Of a stretch of DNA of 64,000 nucleotides, positions 45,181-57,024 are shown piece after piece. Numbering within the stretch: the stretch's first letter is position 1; every line of letters starts with the position of its first letter. Where the stretch lies: the NCBI RefSeq assembly GCF_010729485.1, contig NZ_AP022609.1, positions 1,736,001-1,800,000 on the forward strand. The letters are read 5' to 3'. A program made the translations under genes and the position numbers. The DNA is from Mycolicibacter hiberniae (GTDB lineage Bacteria > Actinomycetota > Actinomycetes > Mycobacteriales > Mycobacteriaceae). Below the pieces are notes generated by a model. It did not search any database. It saw nothing but the letters and a program-made list of their open reading frames with translations, and was not told the origin of the DNA.

Positions 45181-46934
45181 ACAGACCGAGCAGTCGCATC
45201 CAGTCGCTCGAACCCATCCCGCTGATAGATCTCCACACAGCTGGAGCGACGAATCTTTCCGCTGGTGGTGATCGGGATGGCGCCCGGCGGAACCAGGACC
45301 AGGTCCCCGCTCACCAAGCCGTGCGCCTTGGACAGCGCGGCGGTGACCTTACGTCGAACCTCGGTCAGCCGATCCAGGATTTCCTCCTCGGATCCCCCCT
45401 TGTTCTTCAACTCGGCGATCGTGACGAGCTGCTCAGACTCGCTGTTCGGGATCGAGATGGCCGCGACGCGCCCCCCGGTGATCTCCTGGACGGTGGCCTC
45501 GATGTCGTCCGGATAGTGGTTGCGCCCATCCACGATCAGCAGGTCCTTGATTCGCCCGACGATGTACAGTTCGCCGCCGGAGATGACGCCGAGGTCACCG
45601 GTCATCAGCCAGGGTCCCTGCGGCGTCCCGGGCGACGGGTTGACCAGCTTGCCGCCGAAGGTCGCCTCGGTGGCTTGCTGGTTGTGCCAATAGCCGGCCG
45701 CGACGTTGGGGCCGTGCGCCCAGATCTCGCCTACCTTCCCCTCGGGGTTCTCGGTCTGGGTTTCCGGGTCCACGATACGCACGGTGCACGCGCGTGGCAC
45801 CCCGCAGCTGACCAGTTCGACCCCGCCTTCGGCCCCACCCGGCTCGGCCGTGCCGGCCGCCAGCTTGGTGTAGTCGAAGCGCGCGGTCGGCGGCGGGTTG
45901 CCGGGAGCGTTGGAGGTGAGGTAGACGCTGGCCTCGGCCAGCCCGTATCCGGGCCGCAGCGCCGCCGGGTTCAGGTCGAACTTGGCGAACCGGTCGACGA
46001 ACCGGCGCAGCGTCGCGGCGTGAATCCGCTCGGCTCCGAAGCAGAAGGTGTGCACGTTGCCCAGGGTGAGCCCGGCCATGTCCTCGTCCGAGGTCCGCCG
46101 CACGGCCAGCTCATAGGCGAAGTTCGGCCCGCCGGTGAAACCGACCGGGGCCTTGGCCAGCTCTTGCATCCACCGGGAGGGCTTGGCCAAAAACGCCATG
46201 GGGCTCATGTGCACCGTGTGCACCTGCAGCACCATCGGGTAGATGACGGTGCCGAGCAGACCCAGGTCGTGGTAGAAGGGCATCCACGACACCACGTTGA
46301 GCTCCGGCGGTGCCATGCCGCCGGTCAGCTCGAAGGTGTCCGAAGCCATTTGCACCATGTTCGAGACGGCGTTGGTGTGCGTGACCATGACACCGGCCGG
46401 GGTACGAGTCGAGCCGGACGTGTACTGCAGGAACGCGACCTTGGTGTGCGCGGTCGCCGACGGCGCGAACGCCGGCTCGGAGTCCAGGTCCAGGGCGTCG
46501 ATCTCGATGACCACCGGAGTCTTGCCGGCCAGGCCCTTGATGGAGCTGGCGATGTCGCCGACAGCCGCCGTCGTCGTCAGGATCGCCGTCGGCGAGCTGT
46601 CGCGCAGGGCCGCCGACACCCGCTCGTCGTGCACGCCGAACATCGGCACCGGCAACGGCACGGCGATCATGCCCGCCTCGAGCGCACCGTAGAATCCGAC
46701 GACGTACTCCAGGCTCTGCGGGGCCAGGATCGCGACCCGGTCGCCCGGCGACGCGCAGGTCGCGAGTTCGGCAGCAACCACGCGCACCCGGTTGCGCAGC
46801 TGGGACCACGTCAGGGTCTCCCGGTAGCCGGCAGGGTCGACGTCGTAGTCGATGAAGGTGTAGGCCGCGGCGTCCGGCTTGTCCCGTTCCAGGTTCGCCA
46901 ACAGGGTCGGGATGTGCGTCTCATATGCCGACAT
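45177..46934 (-). CDS. fadD26: FAAL-type fatty acyl-AMP ligase, FadD26-like
   Basis: This 585-residue adenylating enzyme activates a fatty acid as acyl-AMP and passes it to a PKS acyl carrier protein. YTSGSTRTPAGVMVTH near residue 170 is the AMP-binding motif, WMPFYHDLGL near 220 and GYGLAEASVYL near 320 follow, and LMTGDLG and GRIKDLLIVDGRNHYP near 430-460 are typical of FAALs. TSGKIRRS near 565 holds the hinge Lys. Similarity to FadD26 is high throughout. ATG 46934 has AAGGAG upstream; the longer open frame to 47111 lacks family sequence. It is the first gene of the pks operon and its stop overlaps the mini-ORF. Its natural acceptor should be the N-terminal ACP of Pks2. Confidence 0.94.
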   Translation of the reverse strand: MSAYETHIPTLLANLERDKPDAAAYTFIDYDVDPAGYRETLTWSQLRNRVRVVAAELATCASPGDRVAILAPQSLEYVVGFYGALEAGMIAVPLPVPMFGVHDERVSAALRDSSPTAILTTTAAVGDIASSIKGLAGKTPVVIEIDALDLDSEPAFAPSATAHTKVAFLQYTSGSTRTPAGVMVTHTNAVSNMVQMASDTFELTGGMAPPELNVVSWMPFYHDLGLLGTVIYPMVLQVHTVHMSPMAFLAKPSRWMQELAKAPVGFTGGPNFAYELAVRRTSDEDMAGLTLGNVHTFCFGAERIHAATLRRFVDRFAKFDLNPAALRPGYGLAEASVYLTSNAPGNPPPTARFDYTKLAAGTAEPGGAEGGVELVSCGVPRACTVRIVDPETQTENPEGKVGEIWAHGPNVAAGYWHNQQATEATFGGKLVNPSPGTPQGPWLMTGDLGVISGGELYIVGRIKDLLIVDGRNHYPDDIEATVQEITGGRVAAISIPNSESEQLVTIAELKNKGGSEEEILDRLTEVRRKVTAALSKAHGLVSGDLVLVPPGAIPITTSGKIRRSSCVEIYQRDGFERLDATARSV

Positions 46935-47482
46935 TGCGTTGTCTTCTCCTTGTGCTGTCAGGTCCGTGACCCCCACCTGCGGAGCGCTTCGCCCCGCAAA
47001 GGTGTCCGAGCTGACGGTTTCGCTGTGCACGGTCCCTGCACAACGGGGGTATGCAATTGGGTGAGCGACATTTAGGGATGCTTCCCCCGCGAGATCAGAC
47101 GTTGCGAGCACCCCAAACGGAATTGCTCAGCTGAATACGTCAACCCCAGCGCAGGTCGGTTGCTGGCCGTGCCGAGCCAAGACGGGGGCGGGGACCTCCA
47201 GGCGCCGAGATCGCCCGGCAGCCATGGCCGGTGCGGAGGATTCGATCATCGACACGGGTACCCCTTCTGGATGTTGGAACCTTCGCAAGAACTCCTTGGA
47301 CCCCGACATCCCAGGTGTTTCCCTCCCGCGGAGGCTATCACGGACGCACAGCTGACAGGCAATTTGTGGCTGCCGAGCAGCGCAGATACAGCAGTCCGCC
47401 ATAGTAGCGGAGAACTCATTACCGCACCACCGATGTCGCCCGTGACGGCGGCGAATCCGGGACTGCGTGCCGGGCTGAAATG
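46935..47482. promoter_or_regulatory. tesA-fadD26 spacer, presumed operon promoter region
   Basis: This 548-bp stretch between tesA and fadD26 has lower GC than its surroundings and no gene I can defend. It must hold the promoter for the 28-kb fadD26-pks-papA5 transcript, since tesA ends 0.5 kb upstream. A 91-codon frame at 47127-47402 on the - strand is open but unlike any known family. In M. tuberculosis a small gene of doubtful status (Rv2929) occupies the equivalent position. The ribosome site for fadD26 is at its end, about 11 bases before 46934. Confidence 0.45.
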
Positions 47483-48199
47483 TCAGCGCTCAAGCAGTCG
47501 CGCGAGCTTGTCCTCGATGTCGCCGACCAGTTCGGGCAGGTGTTCGTTGAGGTAGAAGTGGTGACCGGGCGCGGTGAAAACTCGCGCACTGAACTCCCCG
47601 GTGGTGCGCTGCGCCCAGGGCCCCACTTTTTCGTCGGTCGCGACGTCGTCTTCGTCACCATGGAAGGCGAAAATGGGGCACGACACCTGCGCCTCCGGCG
47701 GGCAGTCGTAGTTCGCGATGGCTTTGAGGCCGCGCAGGGTGGGCAGAATCTTGGCCGCGAACTCCTCGTTCTCCAGGAACTCGGGGTTGACCCCCGTCAT
47801 CGAGCTCATCGCATCCAGCAGGCCCCGGTCGGACTCGGGGATGTTGTCGTAGCCCGCCCGACCCGGAGCACCGGCGGCCGAGACGAACAGGGCGGCGATC
47901 CGGTGGCCGTCCGCCTCGAACCGGCGCGCGACCTCGAACGCCAGCAGCGCGCCCATGCTGTGTCCGAAGAAGACCACCGGCCCGTCGGAGGCCGTGGGCG
48001 GCGCGACGGTCTTGCAGACCTGGTCGGCGAGGTCTTCGATGCTGGTGAAAGCGCCGAGGTCATGCGTTCCGCCCTTGCCGGGGTACTGCACGCCGATCCG
48101 TTTGACGTCGGTGGTGAACGCCTTGGAGAACCCGACATAGTACTGCGGCGATCCGCCGGCGTGCGGGAAGATATAGAGCTTCGGCGTGCGGTCAGTCAC
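47483..48199 (-). CDS. tesA: Type II thioesterase, TesA-like
   Basis: This 238-residue alpha/beta-hydrolase thioesterase acts on PKS-bound chains. LYIFPHAGGSPQYY at residue 8 is the type II thioesterase opening, VQYPGKGG follows near 38, GHSMGALLAFEVARRF near 78 has the nucleophile Ser, and a late GDEDDVAT Asp and PGHHFYL His complete the triad. TesA is needed for DIM and phenolic glycolipid formation and lies just upstream of fadD26 in M. tuberculosis, as here. ATG 48199 is used. It is separated from lipL by 75 bp and marks the right edge of the lipid locus. It may edit stalled modules or release the finished chain. Confidence 0.93.
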   Translation of the reverse strand: MTDRTPKLYIFPHAGGSPQYYVGFSKAFTTDVKRIGVQYPGKGGTHDLGAFTSIEDLADQVCKTVAPPTASDGPVVFFGHSMGALLAFEVARRFEADGHRIAALFVSAAGAPGRAGYDNIPESDRGLLDAMSSMTGVNPEFLENEEFAAKILPTLRGLKAIANYDCPPEAQVSCPIFAFHGDEDDVATDEKVGPWAQRTTGEFSARVFTAPGHHFYLNEHLPELVGDIEDKLARLLER

Positions 48200-48274
48200 G
48201 CGCCAACCCTACCGGCGGCCCGCCGTACCTCCGGGACTCCCCGGCCCTGGACCGGCCCACCCGGGGCGAGGGCG

Positions 48275-49540
48275 CTAGCCGGTTGCGGCGTCGCGCTGCG
48301 CGAACGGCTCCCCCAACTGCGGCACCGGGGTGTAGCCCTTCCGGCGTGCCTGGGCCGCGCCCCGGCGAATCAGCGCCGCGGTGGCCACGAAACCGCCGTG
48401 GTCGACGCCGATGAACGGGGTCAGCAGCCGGTTGTGCACGAAACCGATCGCCAGCCCGGACGCCGGGTCGGCCCAGCCCATCGAACCGCCCAGCCCGACG
48501 TGGCCGTAGCCGGGCAGCGCCGAACCGAACGGAACCGCGTGATAGCCCAGGTGGAACGCCAGCGGGATCACGACCGTGCGGTCCAGCTGCAAGGAGCGCC
48601 GGCCGCTCAGGCCGTCCACGATCCGCCGCGACAACAACTGGGTGCCGTCGATCTGGCCGCCGTTGGCCAGTGCGCCGTACAGGCGGGCCAAGCCGCGCGC
48701 GGTGGCCACCCCGTTGACGGCGGCGGCTTCGGTGTCCAGCAGCGGGATGTCGCCGCGCACCGCGTCCATCACGCCGGGGAAATAGATCGCGCCGAAACCC
48801 CCGTAGGGCAGCAGCGCGGCGGCCTTGGGCGCCAGCAGGTTCACCACCCGGTTCGATCGGCTGCGCTGGGGCATGATGATCTCCGCGGCCCGGGTCGGCG
48901 CGTCGACCGGCGGACGGCCCAGGTGCAATCCGTCGATTCCCAGCGGCCCGGCGAGCTCGGAGCGGAACAGCTCCCGCATGCTCATACCGGTGACGCCCCG
49001 GGCCAGCCCCGACAGCAGCCACCCATAGGTCAATGCGTGATAGGCGGGCTTTCCGCGTTCGGGCCCCGGGGCCGCCGCGGCCATCCGCGCCTCCATCGCC
49101 CGGTGGTCCAACAGGTCCGCCCTGCTGACACCGTTGAGGTGGGTCAGCCCGGCCCGGTGCCCCATCAGCTCGCGCACCGTGATCGCGGCCTTACCCCGGG
49201 CCGCGAACTCCGGCCAGTACCGGGCGACCGGCATGTCGTAGTCGATGAGGCCGCGGTCGACCAGCCGGTGGATCACCGTCGAGGCCGCGCCTTTGGTGGC
49301 CGAGAAGACCATCGCTCCGGTGTCGGCCGACCAGGGAACCCGTCCCGCCCGGTCCGCCCAACCGGTCCAGACGTCCACCACCGGCTTACCGTCCAGGTAC
49401 ACAGCCAAGGCGCCGCCGCCGAAGCGCCGGCCCGGGAACGCCGCCGCGAAGGCACGCACCGCCCAGGAGAAGTTCGGGTCGGCCGCGCCGCGTATGTTCG
49501 CCGGCAAACCTGCGGCAGAGCCCTGGAAAAACTGTGTCAT
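48275..49540 (-). CDS. lipL: Class C beta-lactamase-fold esterase, LipL-like
   Basis: This 421-residue serine hydrolase has the penicillin-binding-protein/beta-lactamase fold of esterase family VIII. The catalytic SxxK is SATK near residue 77, and a Tyr in HALTYGWLLSG near 175 takes the second catalytic place. GYGHVGLGGSMGW near 345 resembles the third box. It matches the LipL esterase next to meaB in M. tuberculosis in family and neighbourhood. ATG 49540 was preferred to a start 11 codons upstream because family sequence begins there. It follows meaB on the same strand after 76 bp. It belongs to the conserved chromosome and marks where the lipid cluster begins. Confidence 0.88.
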   Translation of the reverse strand: MTQFFQGSAAGLPANIRGAADPNFSWAVRAFAAAFPGRRFGGGALAVYLDGKPVVDVWTGWADRAGRVPWSADTGAMVFSATKGAASTVIHRLVDRGLIDYDMPVARYWPEFAARGKAAITVRELMGHRAGLTHLNGVSRADLLDHRAMEARMAAAAPGPERGKPAYHALTYGWLLSGLARGVTGMSMRELFRSELAGPLGIDGLHLGRPPVDAPTRAAEIIMPQRSRSNRVVNLLAPKAAALLPYGGFGAIYFPGVMDAVRGDIPLLDTEAAAVNGVATARGLARLYGALANGGQIDGTQLLSRRIVDGLSGRRSLQLDRTVVIPLAFHLGYHAVPFGSALPGYGHVGLGGSMGWADPASGLAIGFVHNRLLTPFIGVDHGGFVATAALIRRGAAQARRKGYTPVPQLGEPFAQRDAATG

Positions 49541-49616
49541 AGCTGGCAATCTACTCCGCCGGAAGGCTGCCATAAGTCGAATTACCGCAACCGACAGATA
49601 GATTCGTCTGCGACGC

Positions 49617-50606
49617 CTAGTCCCAGACCGCCTCGAGGATGCGCTGGGCCGCCAGCGCGGGGGTCAGCTCCCCGCTGAGTACTTGTTGTTCCACTTCGGT
49701 CCGCACTGCGCGCACCGCGGGGGCGGACAGCGCGCGTTCGAGCACCGCGTCGCGCACCAGCTGGTGTGTCCACTCGACCTGCTGCGCCCGTCGCCGGGCA
49801 TCGAACTCGCCGGCGTCGATCAGCGTCTGCCGGTGCCGCTCCACCGTCTCCCAGAATTCCGCCACCCCGGTGCCCTCGATTGCGCTCATGGTCAGCACCG
49901 GAGGTCGCCAGAGCGTCTCACGCGGGTAGATGAGCCGGATCGCTGCCGACAATTCCCGGGCGGCGGCCCGCGCCTCGGTGAGGTGGTGGCCGTCGGCCTT
50001 GTTGACCACCACGATGTCGGCAAGTTCCAGGACACCCTTTTTGATGCCCTGCAACTGGTCCCCGGTGCGGGCCAACGTCAAAAAGACGAAGGTGTCGACC
50101 ATGTTGGCGACGGTGACCTCGGACTGGCCGACTCCGACGGTCTCGATCAGGATCACGTCGAAACCGGCGGCCTCCAACAGCACCACCGTCTCGCGGGTGG
50201 CCTTGGCGACCCCGCCCAGGGTTCCCGAGGTCGGTGACGGCCGGATGTAGGCGCGTTCGTGCGCCCCGAGCCGCTGCATGCGGGTTTTGTCCCCGAGGAT
50301 CGACCCGCCGGTACGCGTCGACGACGGGTCGACGGCCAGCACCGCCACCCGGTGCCCCGCTTCGACGAGGTGCATTCCGAGCGCTTCGATGGTGGTGGAC
50401 TTACCCACACCGGGAACACCGGTGATGCCCACTCGACGTGCCCCGCCGGCATCCGGCAGCAGAGCCAGCAGCAGTTCCTGCGCCTGCTGACGGTGGTCGG
50501 GCCGGGTCGACTCGACCAGGGTGATAGCCCGGGGAAGCACGGAGCGGTCCCCGGCACGCACCGCCGCCGCCAGCTCGGCGACGGTGTCGGACATGTTGTC
50601 GGCCAT
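49617..50606 (-). CDS. meaB: MeaB GTPase chaperone of methylmalonyl-CoA mutase
   Basis: This 329-residue G3E GTPase loads and protects adenosylcobalamin in methylmalonyl-CoA mutase. The Walker A motif GVPGVGKST is near residue 64, DPSSTRTGGSILGDKTRM near 95 is a MeaB signature, ETVGVGQSE near 155 is switch II, and NKADG near 205 is the base-recognition motif. The ATG at 50606 begins directly after the mutB stop with no gap, so the three genes mutA, mutB and meaB form one unit. In H37Rv the mazEF4 toxin genes lie between mutB and meaB; here there is nothing. Confidence 0.95.
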   Translation of the reverse strand: MADNMSDTVAELAAAVRAGDRSVLPRAITLVESTRPDHRQQAQELLLALLPDAGGARRVGITGVPGVGKSTTIEALGMHLVEAGHRVAVLAVDPSSTRTGGSILGDKTRMQRLGAHERAYIRPSPTSGTLGGVAKATRETVVLLEAAGFDVILIETVGVGQSEVTVANMVDTFVFLTLARTGDQLQGIKKGVLELADIVVVNKADGHHLTEARAAARELSAAIRLIYPRETLWRPPVLTMSAIEGTGVAEFWETVERHRQTLIDAGEFDARRRAQQVEWTHQLVRDAVLERALSAPAVRAVRTEVEQQVLSGELTPALAAQRILEAVWD

Positions 50607-52907
<2,301 letters not shown>

Positions 52908-52912
52908 GGCGC

Positions 52913-54817
52913 TCAGGCCCCCAATCGGGTCAGTAGGTCCGACAACACCGCTACGGCATCGACCTTCATCGTCAGGTAGTCGTCCGGCCGGTTTTCCGGA
53001 TCGCCCTGGTCTGCCACGGCCTTCGCCGGGCCGGCCAGGTAGACCCGGCCGATGCCGGCGGCTCGCGCCGCCCCGACCACCGCGGCGGCTTCGTCGCCGT
53101 AGCGGGCGTCGCTGCCGCACAGCACCGCCACATCCGGCGAGCCGGCCTGCGCCGCAGCCGCGGCCACCTGCTCGGCGCCGACCGTTCCGGGGTTGATCGC
53201 CGCGATGCCGCCGGACGCCAGCAGGTTGGTGGCGAAGGTGGTCCGGATGTTGTGTTCGGCCATGGGCCCCAGCGGCAGCAGCAGCACCTGCGGCCGGGCA
53301 CCGGTGCGCGCCAGGTAGGCGTCGGAGCGGTCGCGCAGAGCCTCGAACTGCGCCGCGTAACGCCGCAGGGCCGCCGGGTCGGCGGTGGCTGCCGCGGCCG
53401 GCAACGGCGGCTCGTCGAGGTTGGGGTACTCGTTGACCCCGGTGATGGCGCTGCGCCGGTGGGCCACGTTCTCGGCCCGGGCGGCGGCGACTGCAGCGAT
53501 CCGCTCGCCGAGGTGCTCGCGGGCGGCCTGGAATCCGCCGAGTGCCTCGATCTCCTGGAACTGCCGCCACGCCTGCTGCGCCAACTGCTCGGTGAGGTCT
53601 TCGACGAACCAGGATCCGCCGGCGGGGTCCAGCACCTGGCCCAGGTGCGACTCCTCCAGGAGCAGCAGTTGGGTGTTGCGCGCGATCCGCCGGGAGAACG
53701 TCGCCGAGGTGCCCGGCTGCCCGCCGGGGATCGCGGTGTCGAACGGCCAGACCAGCACGGTGTCCGCGCCGCCGACACCGGCGCCGAAGGCGGCCAAGGT
53801 GGTGCGCAGCATGTTCACCCAGGGGTCGCGCTGCGTCATCATCGCCAGTGAGGTCTCGGCATGAATCAGGGCGCCACCGGCTTCCGGTGCTCCGGCCACC
53901 TCCGCGACCCGCGCCCAAAGCTGGCGCGCCGCACGGATTTTGGCGATGGTGATGAACTGGTCATCGTCGGCGGCGATCCGGAAGCTGATCTGGCGGGCGG
54001 CGTCGGCCACCGTCAGGCCGGCTTCGGTGAGCAGACGCAGGTACGCGACCGCCGCGGCCAGTGCGCCCGCCAGCTCGTCTGCGGCACCGGCGCCCAGGTT
54101 GTGCAGGCCGGGACCGTTGACGGCGATGGCCCGCACGCCCTGGCGCTCGGCGCAACGCGTCGCCACCGCGACCACGTCGTCGGTCGACGGCGCCGGACGC
54201 TGCGTCAGCGGCGCGGTCAGCGGATCGGCACCCAGGTCCACCGACAGGTTGGCCCGATCGCCCGGTTCCAGCGCGTCGACCAGGGCCAGCATGGTCTCGG
54301 CCGCGGCGGTGTAATCGCCGGCGCCCGCTCCGTCGAGGAGCACCGGCACCAGGCCCAGGTAGACGTCGTCGAAGACCTGCCGCAGCTCCGCGGCCGGCAC
54401 GCCCTCCTCGCCGACCCGCAGGACCAGGGCGCTGGCGCCCTCGGTCAGCGCCGTCAGGACTGCCGCGTTGGTGTCGGCGGCAGAACCCGAGCCATGGGGA
54501 AAGGCCTCGGCGACCTTCCATCCGGTGTTGACGTCGCGGGTGGGGTCGGCGCCGCGTACGAAGGGCCACTGGCCGGGCAGGGGCTGCTCGGGCAGCGCGT
54601 CGAACGAGGTGTAGAGCGGACGAATGGCGAATCCGCCGTCGCCCGCCAGCCCCTCGACAGGGGTGTCCAGCAGCCGTTCGGGCTCACCGCCGGTCTCCGC
54701 CTCGATGTCGGCGGCTTCGCGGCGCGTGCTCTTGGCCAGCACACCGGCAACAGCGGCACGCCAGCGGGCCCGGGCCTGCTCCATACCGGCGGGGTCGGCG
54801 GACACGTCGATTGACAC
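52913..54817 (-). CDS. mutA: Methylmalonyl-CoA mutase small subunit
   Basis: This 634-residue partner of MutB has the same two-domain fold but does not bind cobalamin productively, since the DxHxxG motif is missing. Recognisable blocks are [19 protein letters not shown] near residue 68, [13 protein letters not shown] near 97, [13 protein letters not shown] near 375 and [12 protein letters not shown] near 395. GTG 54817 has AGGAG just upstream and matches the known MutA start (SIDV). It is the first gene of the mutA-mutB-meaB unit. The gene is divergent from the TVP38-family gene. Confidence 0.95.
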   Translation of the reverse strand: MSIDVSADPAGMEQARARWRAAVAGVLAKSTRREAADIEAETGGEPERLLDTPVEGLAGDGGFAIRPLYTSFDALPEQPLPGQWPFVRGADPTRDVNTGWKVAEAFPHGSGSAADTNAAVLTALTEGASALVLRVGEEGVPAAELRQVFDDVYLGLVPVLLDGAGAGDYTAAAETMLALVDALEPGDRANLSVDLGADPLTAPLTQRPAPSTDDVVAVATRCAERQGVRAIAVNGPGLHNLGAGAADELAGALAAAVAYLRLLTEAGLTVADAARQISFRIAADDDQFITIAKIRAARQLWARVAEVAGAPEAGGALIHAETSLAMMTQRDPWVNMLRTTLAAFGAGVGGADTVLVWPFDTAIPGGQPGTSATFSRRIARNTQLLLLEESHLGQVLDPAGGSWFVEDLTEQLAQQAWRQFQEIEALGGFQAAREHLGERIAAVAAARAENVAHRRSAITGVNEYPNLDEPPLPAAAATADPAALRRYAAQFEALRDRSDAYLARTGARPQVLLLPLGPMAEHNIRTTFATNLLASGGIAAINPGTVGAEQVAAAAAQAGSPDVAVLCGSDARYGDEAAAVVGAARAAGIGRVYLAGPAKAVADQGDPENRPDDYLTMKVDAVAVLSDLLTRLGA

Positions 54818-54981
54818 CGGAAACTCCTGTGGTTACTTGCGGGTAACTCTCGAAGTGCTACCCGACATGTGTCAACCAGGCTAAATGATCCCGATCGGCC
54901 GACACGGACGAGGTATGCCCACCGGCGAAACTCCATTTGAGCGACGCAATGCGTTCACCGACGGCCCGTAGTCTTGCTGCC
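54818..54981. promoter_or_regulatory. Divergent mutA / TVP38 promoter region
   Basis: This 164-bp gap must drive both flanking genes. On the - strand a TTGACA hexamer lies at 54870-54875. Closer to mutA, an inverted repeat GTTAC-N6-GTAAC occupies 54832-54847 just upstream of the AGGAG ribosome site, a good place for a repressor. On the + strand TAGTCT lies about seven bases before the GTG at 54982, which fits a leaderless transcript. No regulator gene is adjacent. Confidence 0.4.
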
Positions 54982-55764
54982 GTGAGGACCGCCGCGACCC
55001 GATTCCCACACGTGCTGCGCGGCGCGTGGTCGACCTTCATCGCCACCGCGCGCCAGGTCGCCCTGCGGCGGCTGGCGCTGACGACGGCGGTGGTTGTGAG
55101 CCTGCTGGCGGTGGCCTGGCTGGTTCCGGTGCCGACCGCGGTCCAGCTGCGCGACTGGGCGCAGACGCTGGGGCCGTGGTTCCCGGCGGCGTTCCTGGTG
55201 GCGCACACCGTCGTCACGGTCTTCCCGTTCCCCCGGACCGCCTTCACGCTGGCCGCCGGTCTGCTGTTCGGACCCTGGCTGGGAGTCGTCCTGGCCGTGG
55301 TGGCCAGCGCACTCAGCGCCGTGGGAGTGCTGATCCTCATGCGTGTCTTCGGCTGGCAGCTGAGCCGGGTGGTCAACCATCCCCGCCTCGACTCGCTGGA
55401 CGCCCGGTTGCGCCGGCGCGGCTGGCCGGCGGTCATATCGCTGCGCCTGATTCCGGCGATCCCGTTCTCGGTGATCAACTACGCCGCGGGCGCCTCGGCG
55501 GTGCGGCTGGTGCCCTACACCCTGGCCACCCTGGTCGGGCTGCTGCCGGGGACGGCCGCGGTGGTGGTGCTCGGGGATGCCCTGACCGGAGACGTCAGCC
55601 CGGTGCTGTTCGCGGTGTCGGCGTGCACCGCCGCGGTCGGGGTGTCGCTGCTGGTCTATGAGGTGCGCGCGCACCGGCGGGAGCAACCGGCCGGGCCGGG
55701 CGCTCCGGTCGATGCTGCGGCGGGAAGCGATGCCCCGGTGACCTGTCCGTCGGGCCACCGCTGA
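54982..55764 (+). CDS. TVP38/TMEM64 (SNARE-associated, DedA-like) membrane protein
   Basis: This inner-membrane protein of about 260 residues has five or six hydrophobic helices. The family core is clear: VFPFPRTAFTLAAGLLFGP near residue 80, the amphipathic SRVVNHPRLDSLDARLRRRG and RLIPAIPFSVINYAAG near 155. Members are lipid scramblase-like or phosphate-lipid handling proteins, but the role in mycobacteria is not established. The GTG at 54982 was chosen; an in-frame start at 54937 would add 15 residues. It corresponds in place to Rv1491c, divergent from mutA. The C-terminal 30 residues are a Pro/Ala-rich tail. Confidence 0.85.
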   Translation: MRTAATRFPHVLRGAWSTFIATARQVALRRLALTTAVVVSLLAVAWLVPVPTAVQLRDWAQTLGPWFPAAFLVAHTVVTVFPFPRTAFTLAAGLLFGPWLGVVLAVVASALSAVGVLILMRVFGWQLSRVVNHPRLDSLDARLRRRGWPAVISLRLIPAIPFSVINYAAGASAVRLVPYTLATLVGLLPGTAAVVVLGDALTGDVSPVLFAVSACTAAVGVSLLVYEVRAHRREQPAGPGAPVDAAAGSDAPVTCPSGHR

Positions 55765-55949
55765 ACCCCGGCAGCCGGCCGGGCCGGGGGAAACAACACG
55801 GGGCGCTGCGCATTCCGGCAACAATTCGGTGTAAGGCCGTCCGGCTGTGATCGCCGGCAGTACCCGCCGTCGTTACAGTCGATTACGTGCCCTGGGCCGG
55901 CACGACAGCAATTCGCAATGTGCTCGACGCAACTGAAGGGACCGGATCA

Positions 55950-56630
55950 ATGGCTGATCGCAGCGCTGCGGTGCGTAAATATCTGACCGAAATGATCGGG
56001 ACGTTCGTATTCATGTTCGCGGTGCTGGGAATCGTCTTGTCCGGCACCGACTGCGTTGCCGCCACCGCACTGGGCATCGGCTCGGTGCTGATGGTGATGG
56101 TCTACGCCAGCGGGCACATCTCCGGTGGCCATCTGAACCCCGCCGTCTCGGTTGCGGCGTATCTGCGGGGCGCCCTGCCACTGTCAGACCTGGGCCCCTA
56201 CATCGTTGCGCAGCTGGTCGGCGCGCTGGCCGCGTTCAGTGTGGGCTTCGGGCTCTGGCACGACAAATATGCCGGCGGGGCACTTGACCTGACCGGCAAC
56301 CTGTGGCCGGCGTTCCTGGCCGAACTGGTCTTCACCTTCGCGCTGTGTTACGTGGTGCTGCACACCGCCACCAGCAAAGACAGCGCCGGCAACAGCTTCT
56401 ACGGCCTGGCGATCGGGTTCGTGGTGGCGGTCGGCGTGATTGCGGTGGGCGCCATCTCCGGCGGCGCATTCAACCCCGCCATCACCTTCGGCCTGATGCT
56501 GTCGGGGGTCTTCGCCTGGAAGTACCTCTGGGTTTACCTGATCGCCCAGCTTCTCGGCGCGGTCGCGGCCGCCTACGCCTACAAGGCCACCACCCTCGAC
56601 GAGCACACCGCCGCAACCCGGCGGGGATAA
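55950..56630 (+). CDS. Aquaporin / MIP-family channel
   Basis: This 226-residue six-helix channel has both pore-forming NPA boxes, SGGHLNPAVSVAAY near residue 62 and SGGAFNPAITFGL near 178. The short C-terminus and length fit AqpZ-type water channels better than the longer glycerol facilitators, though the selectivity filter cannot be settled by eye. ATG 55950 has AAGGGA upstream; the frame is open from 55887. It sits alone on the + strand between the TVP38 gene and the convergent DoxX-like gene. I recall no aquaporin at this place in M. tuberculosis, so it is probably a lineage-specific insertion or was lost there. Confidence 0.92.
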   Translation: MADRSAAVRKYLTEMIGTFVFMFAVLGIVLSGTDCVAATALGIGSVLMVMVYASGHISGGHLNPAVSVAAYLRGALPLSDLGPYIVAQLVGALAAFSVGFGLWHDKYAGGALDLTGNLWPAFLAELVFTFALCYVVLHTATSKDSAGNSFYGLAIGFVVAVGVIAVGAISGGAFNPAITFGLMLSGVFAWKYLWVYLIAQLLGAVAAAYAYKATTLDEHTAATRRG

Positions 56631-56640
56631 CCGCCCGAAC

Positions 56641-57024
56641 CTAGGGCTCGACGGCTCGGACCCCGCCACCGGTGGGGTGCGGGCCCTGGATCGTCATCGC
56701 GGCGAACACCATCAGCAGCAGCACCGCGGGAACGATGTTGGCGATGCGGTTGCGCACCCGCAGGTGGATGCCGAGCGCCCCGGCGAAGTACAGGGCCAGC
56801 AACCCGGTGGTGAGCCGCGCGACGGCCGGGAAACGGAACACCGCCGCCAGCCCCAGCGCGGTGGCCGCCTTGGCCACCGGAACCGCCCAGCGGACCTCGG
56901 CGGGAATCCGCATCGCATCCATGTTTTTGGCCACATACGGCACCGGAACCGCCGACGCGACCGCATCGCCGGCGAGAAACGCCGCCAGCGCTGCGTAGCT
57001 CGACCGCGCCGTCAGCGCCCTCAC
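56641..57024 (-). CDS. DoxX-like small membrane protein
   Basis: This 127-residue protein with four hydrophobic helices fits the DoxX-like family, including the block MDAMRIPAEVRWAVPVAKA near residue 36 and LLALYFAGALGIHLRVRN near 74. Family members are thought to work with thiol or electron-transfer systems, but this one has no cysteine. Its ATG overlaps the stop of the SPFH gene by 4 bp, so the two are translationally coupled. It converges on the aquaporin gene with 10 bp between the stops. Confidence 0.75.
   Translation of the reverse strand: MRALTARSSYAALAAFLAGDAVASAVPVPYVAKNMDAMRIPAEVRWAVPVAKAATALGLAAVFRFPAVARLTTGLLALYFAGALGIHLRVRNRIANIVPAVLLLMVFAAMTIQGPHPTGGGVRAVEP

Noticed and set aside
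47127..47402. 91-codon frame between tesA and fadD26, at the place of Rv2929
   Set aside because: No family resemblance, weak start context, and it overlaps the presumed operon promoter. Kept only as part of the spacer.
52908..53918. N-terminal extension of mutB to 1103 codons
   Set aside because: The extra sequence is low-complexity Arg/Gly/Ala and lies over mutA in another frame. MutB family sequence begins at 52907.
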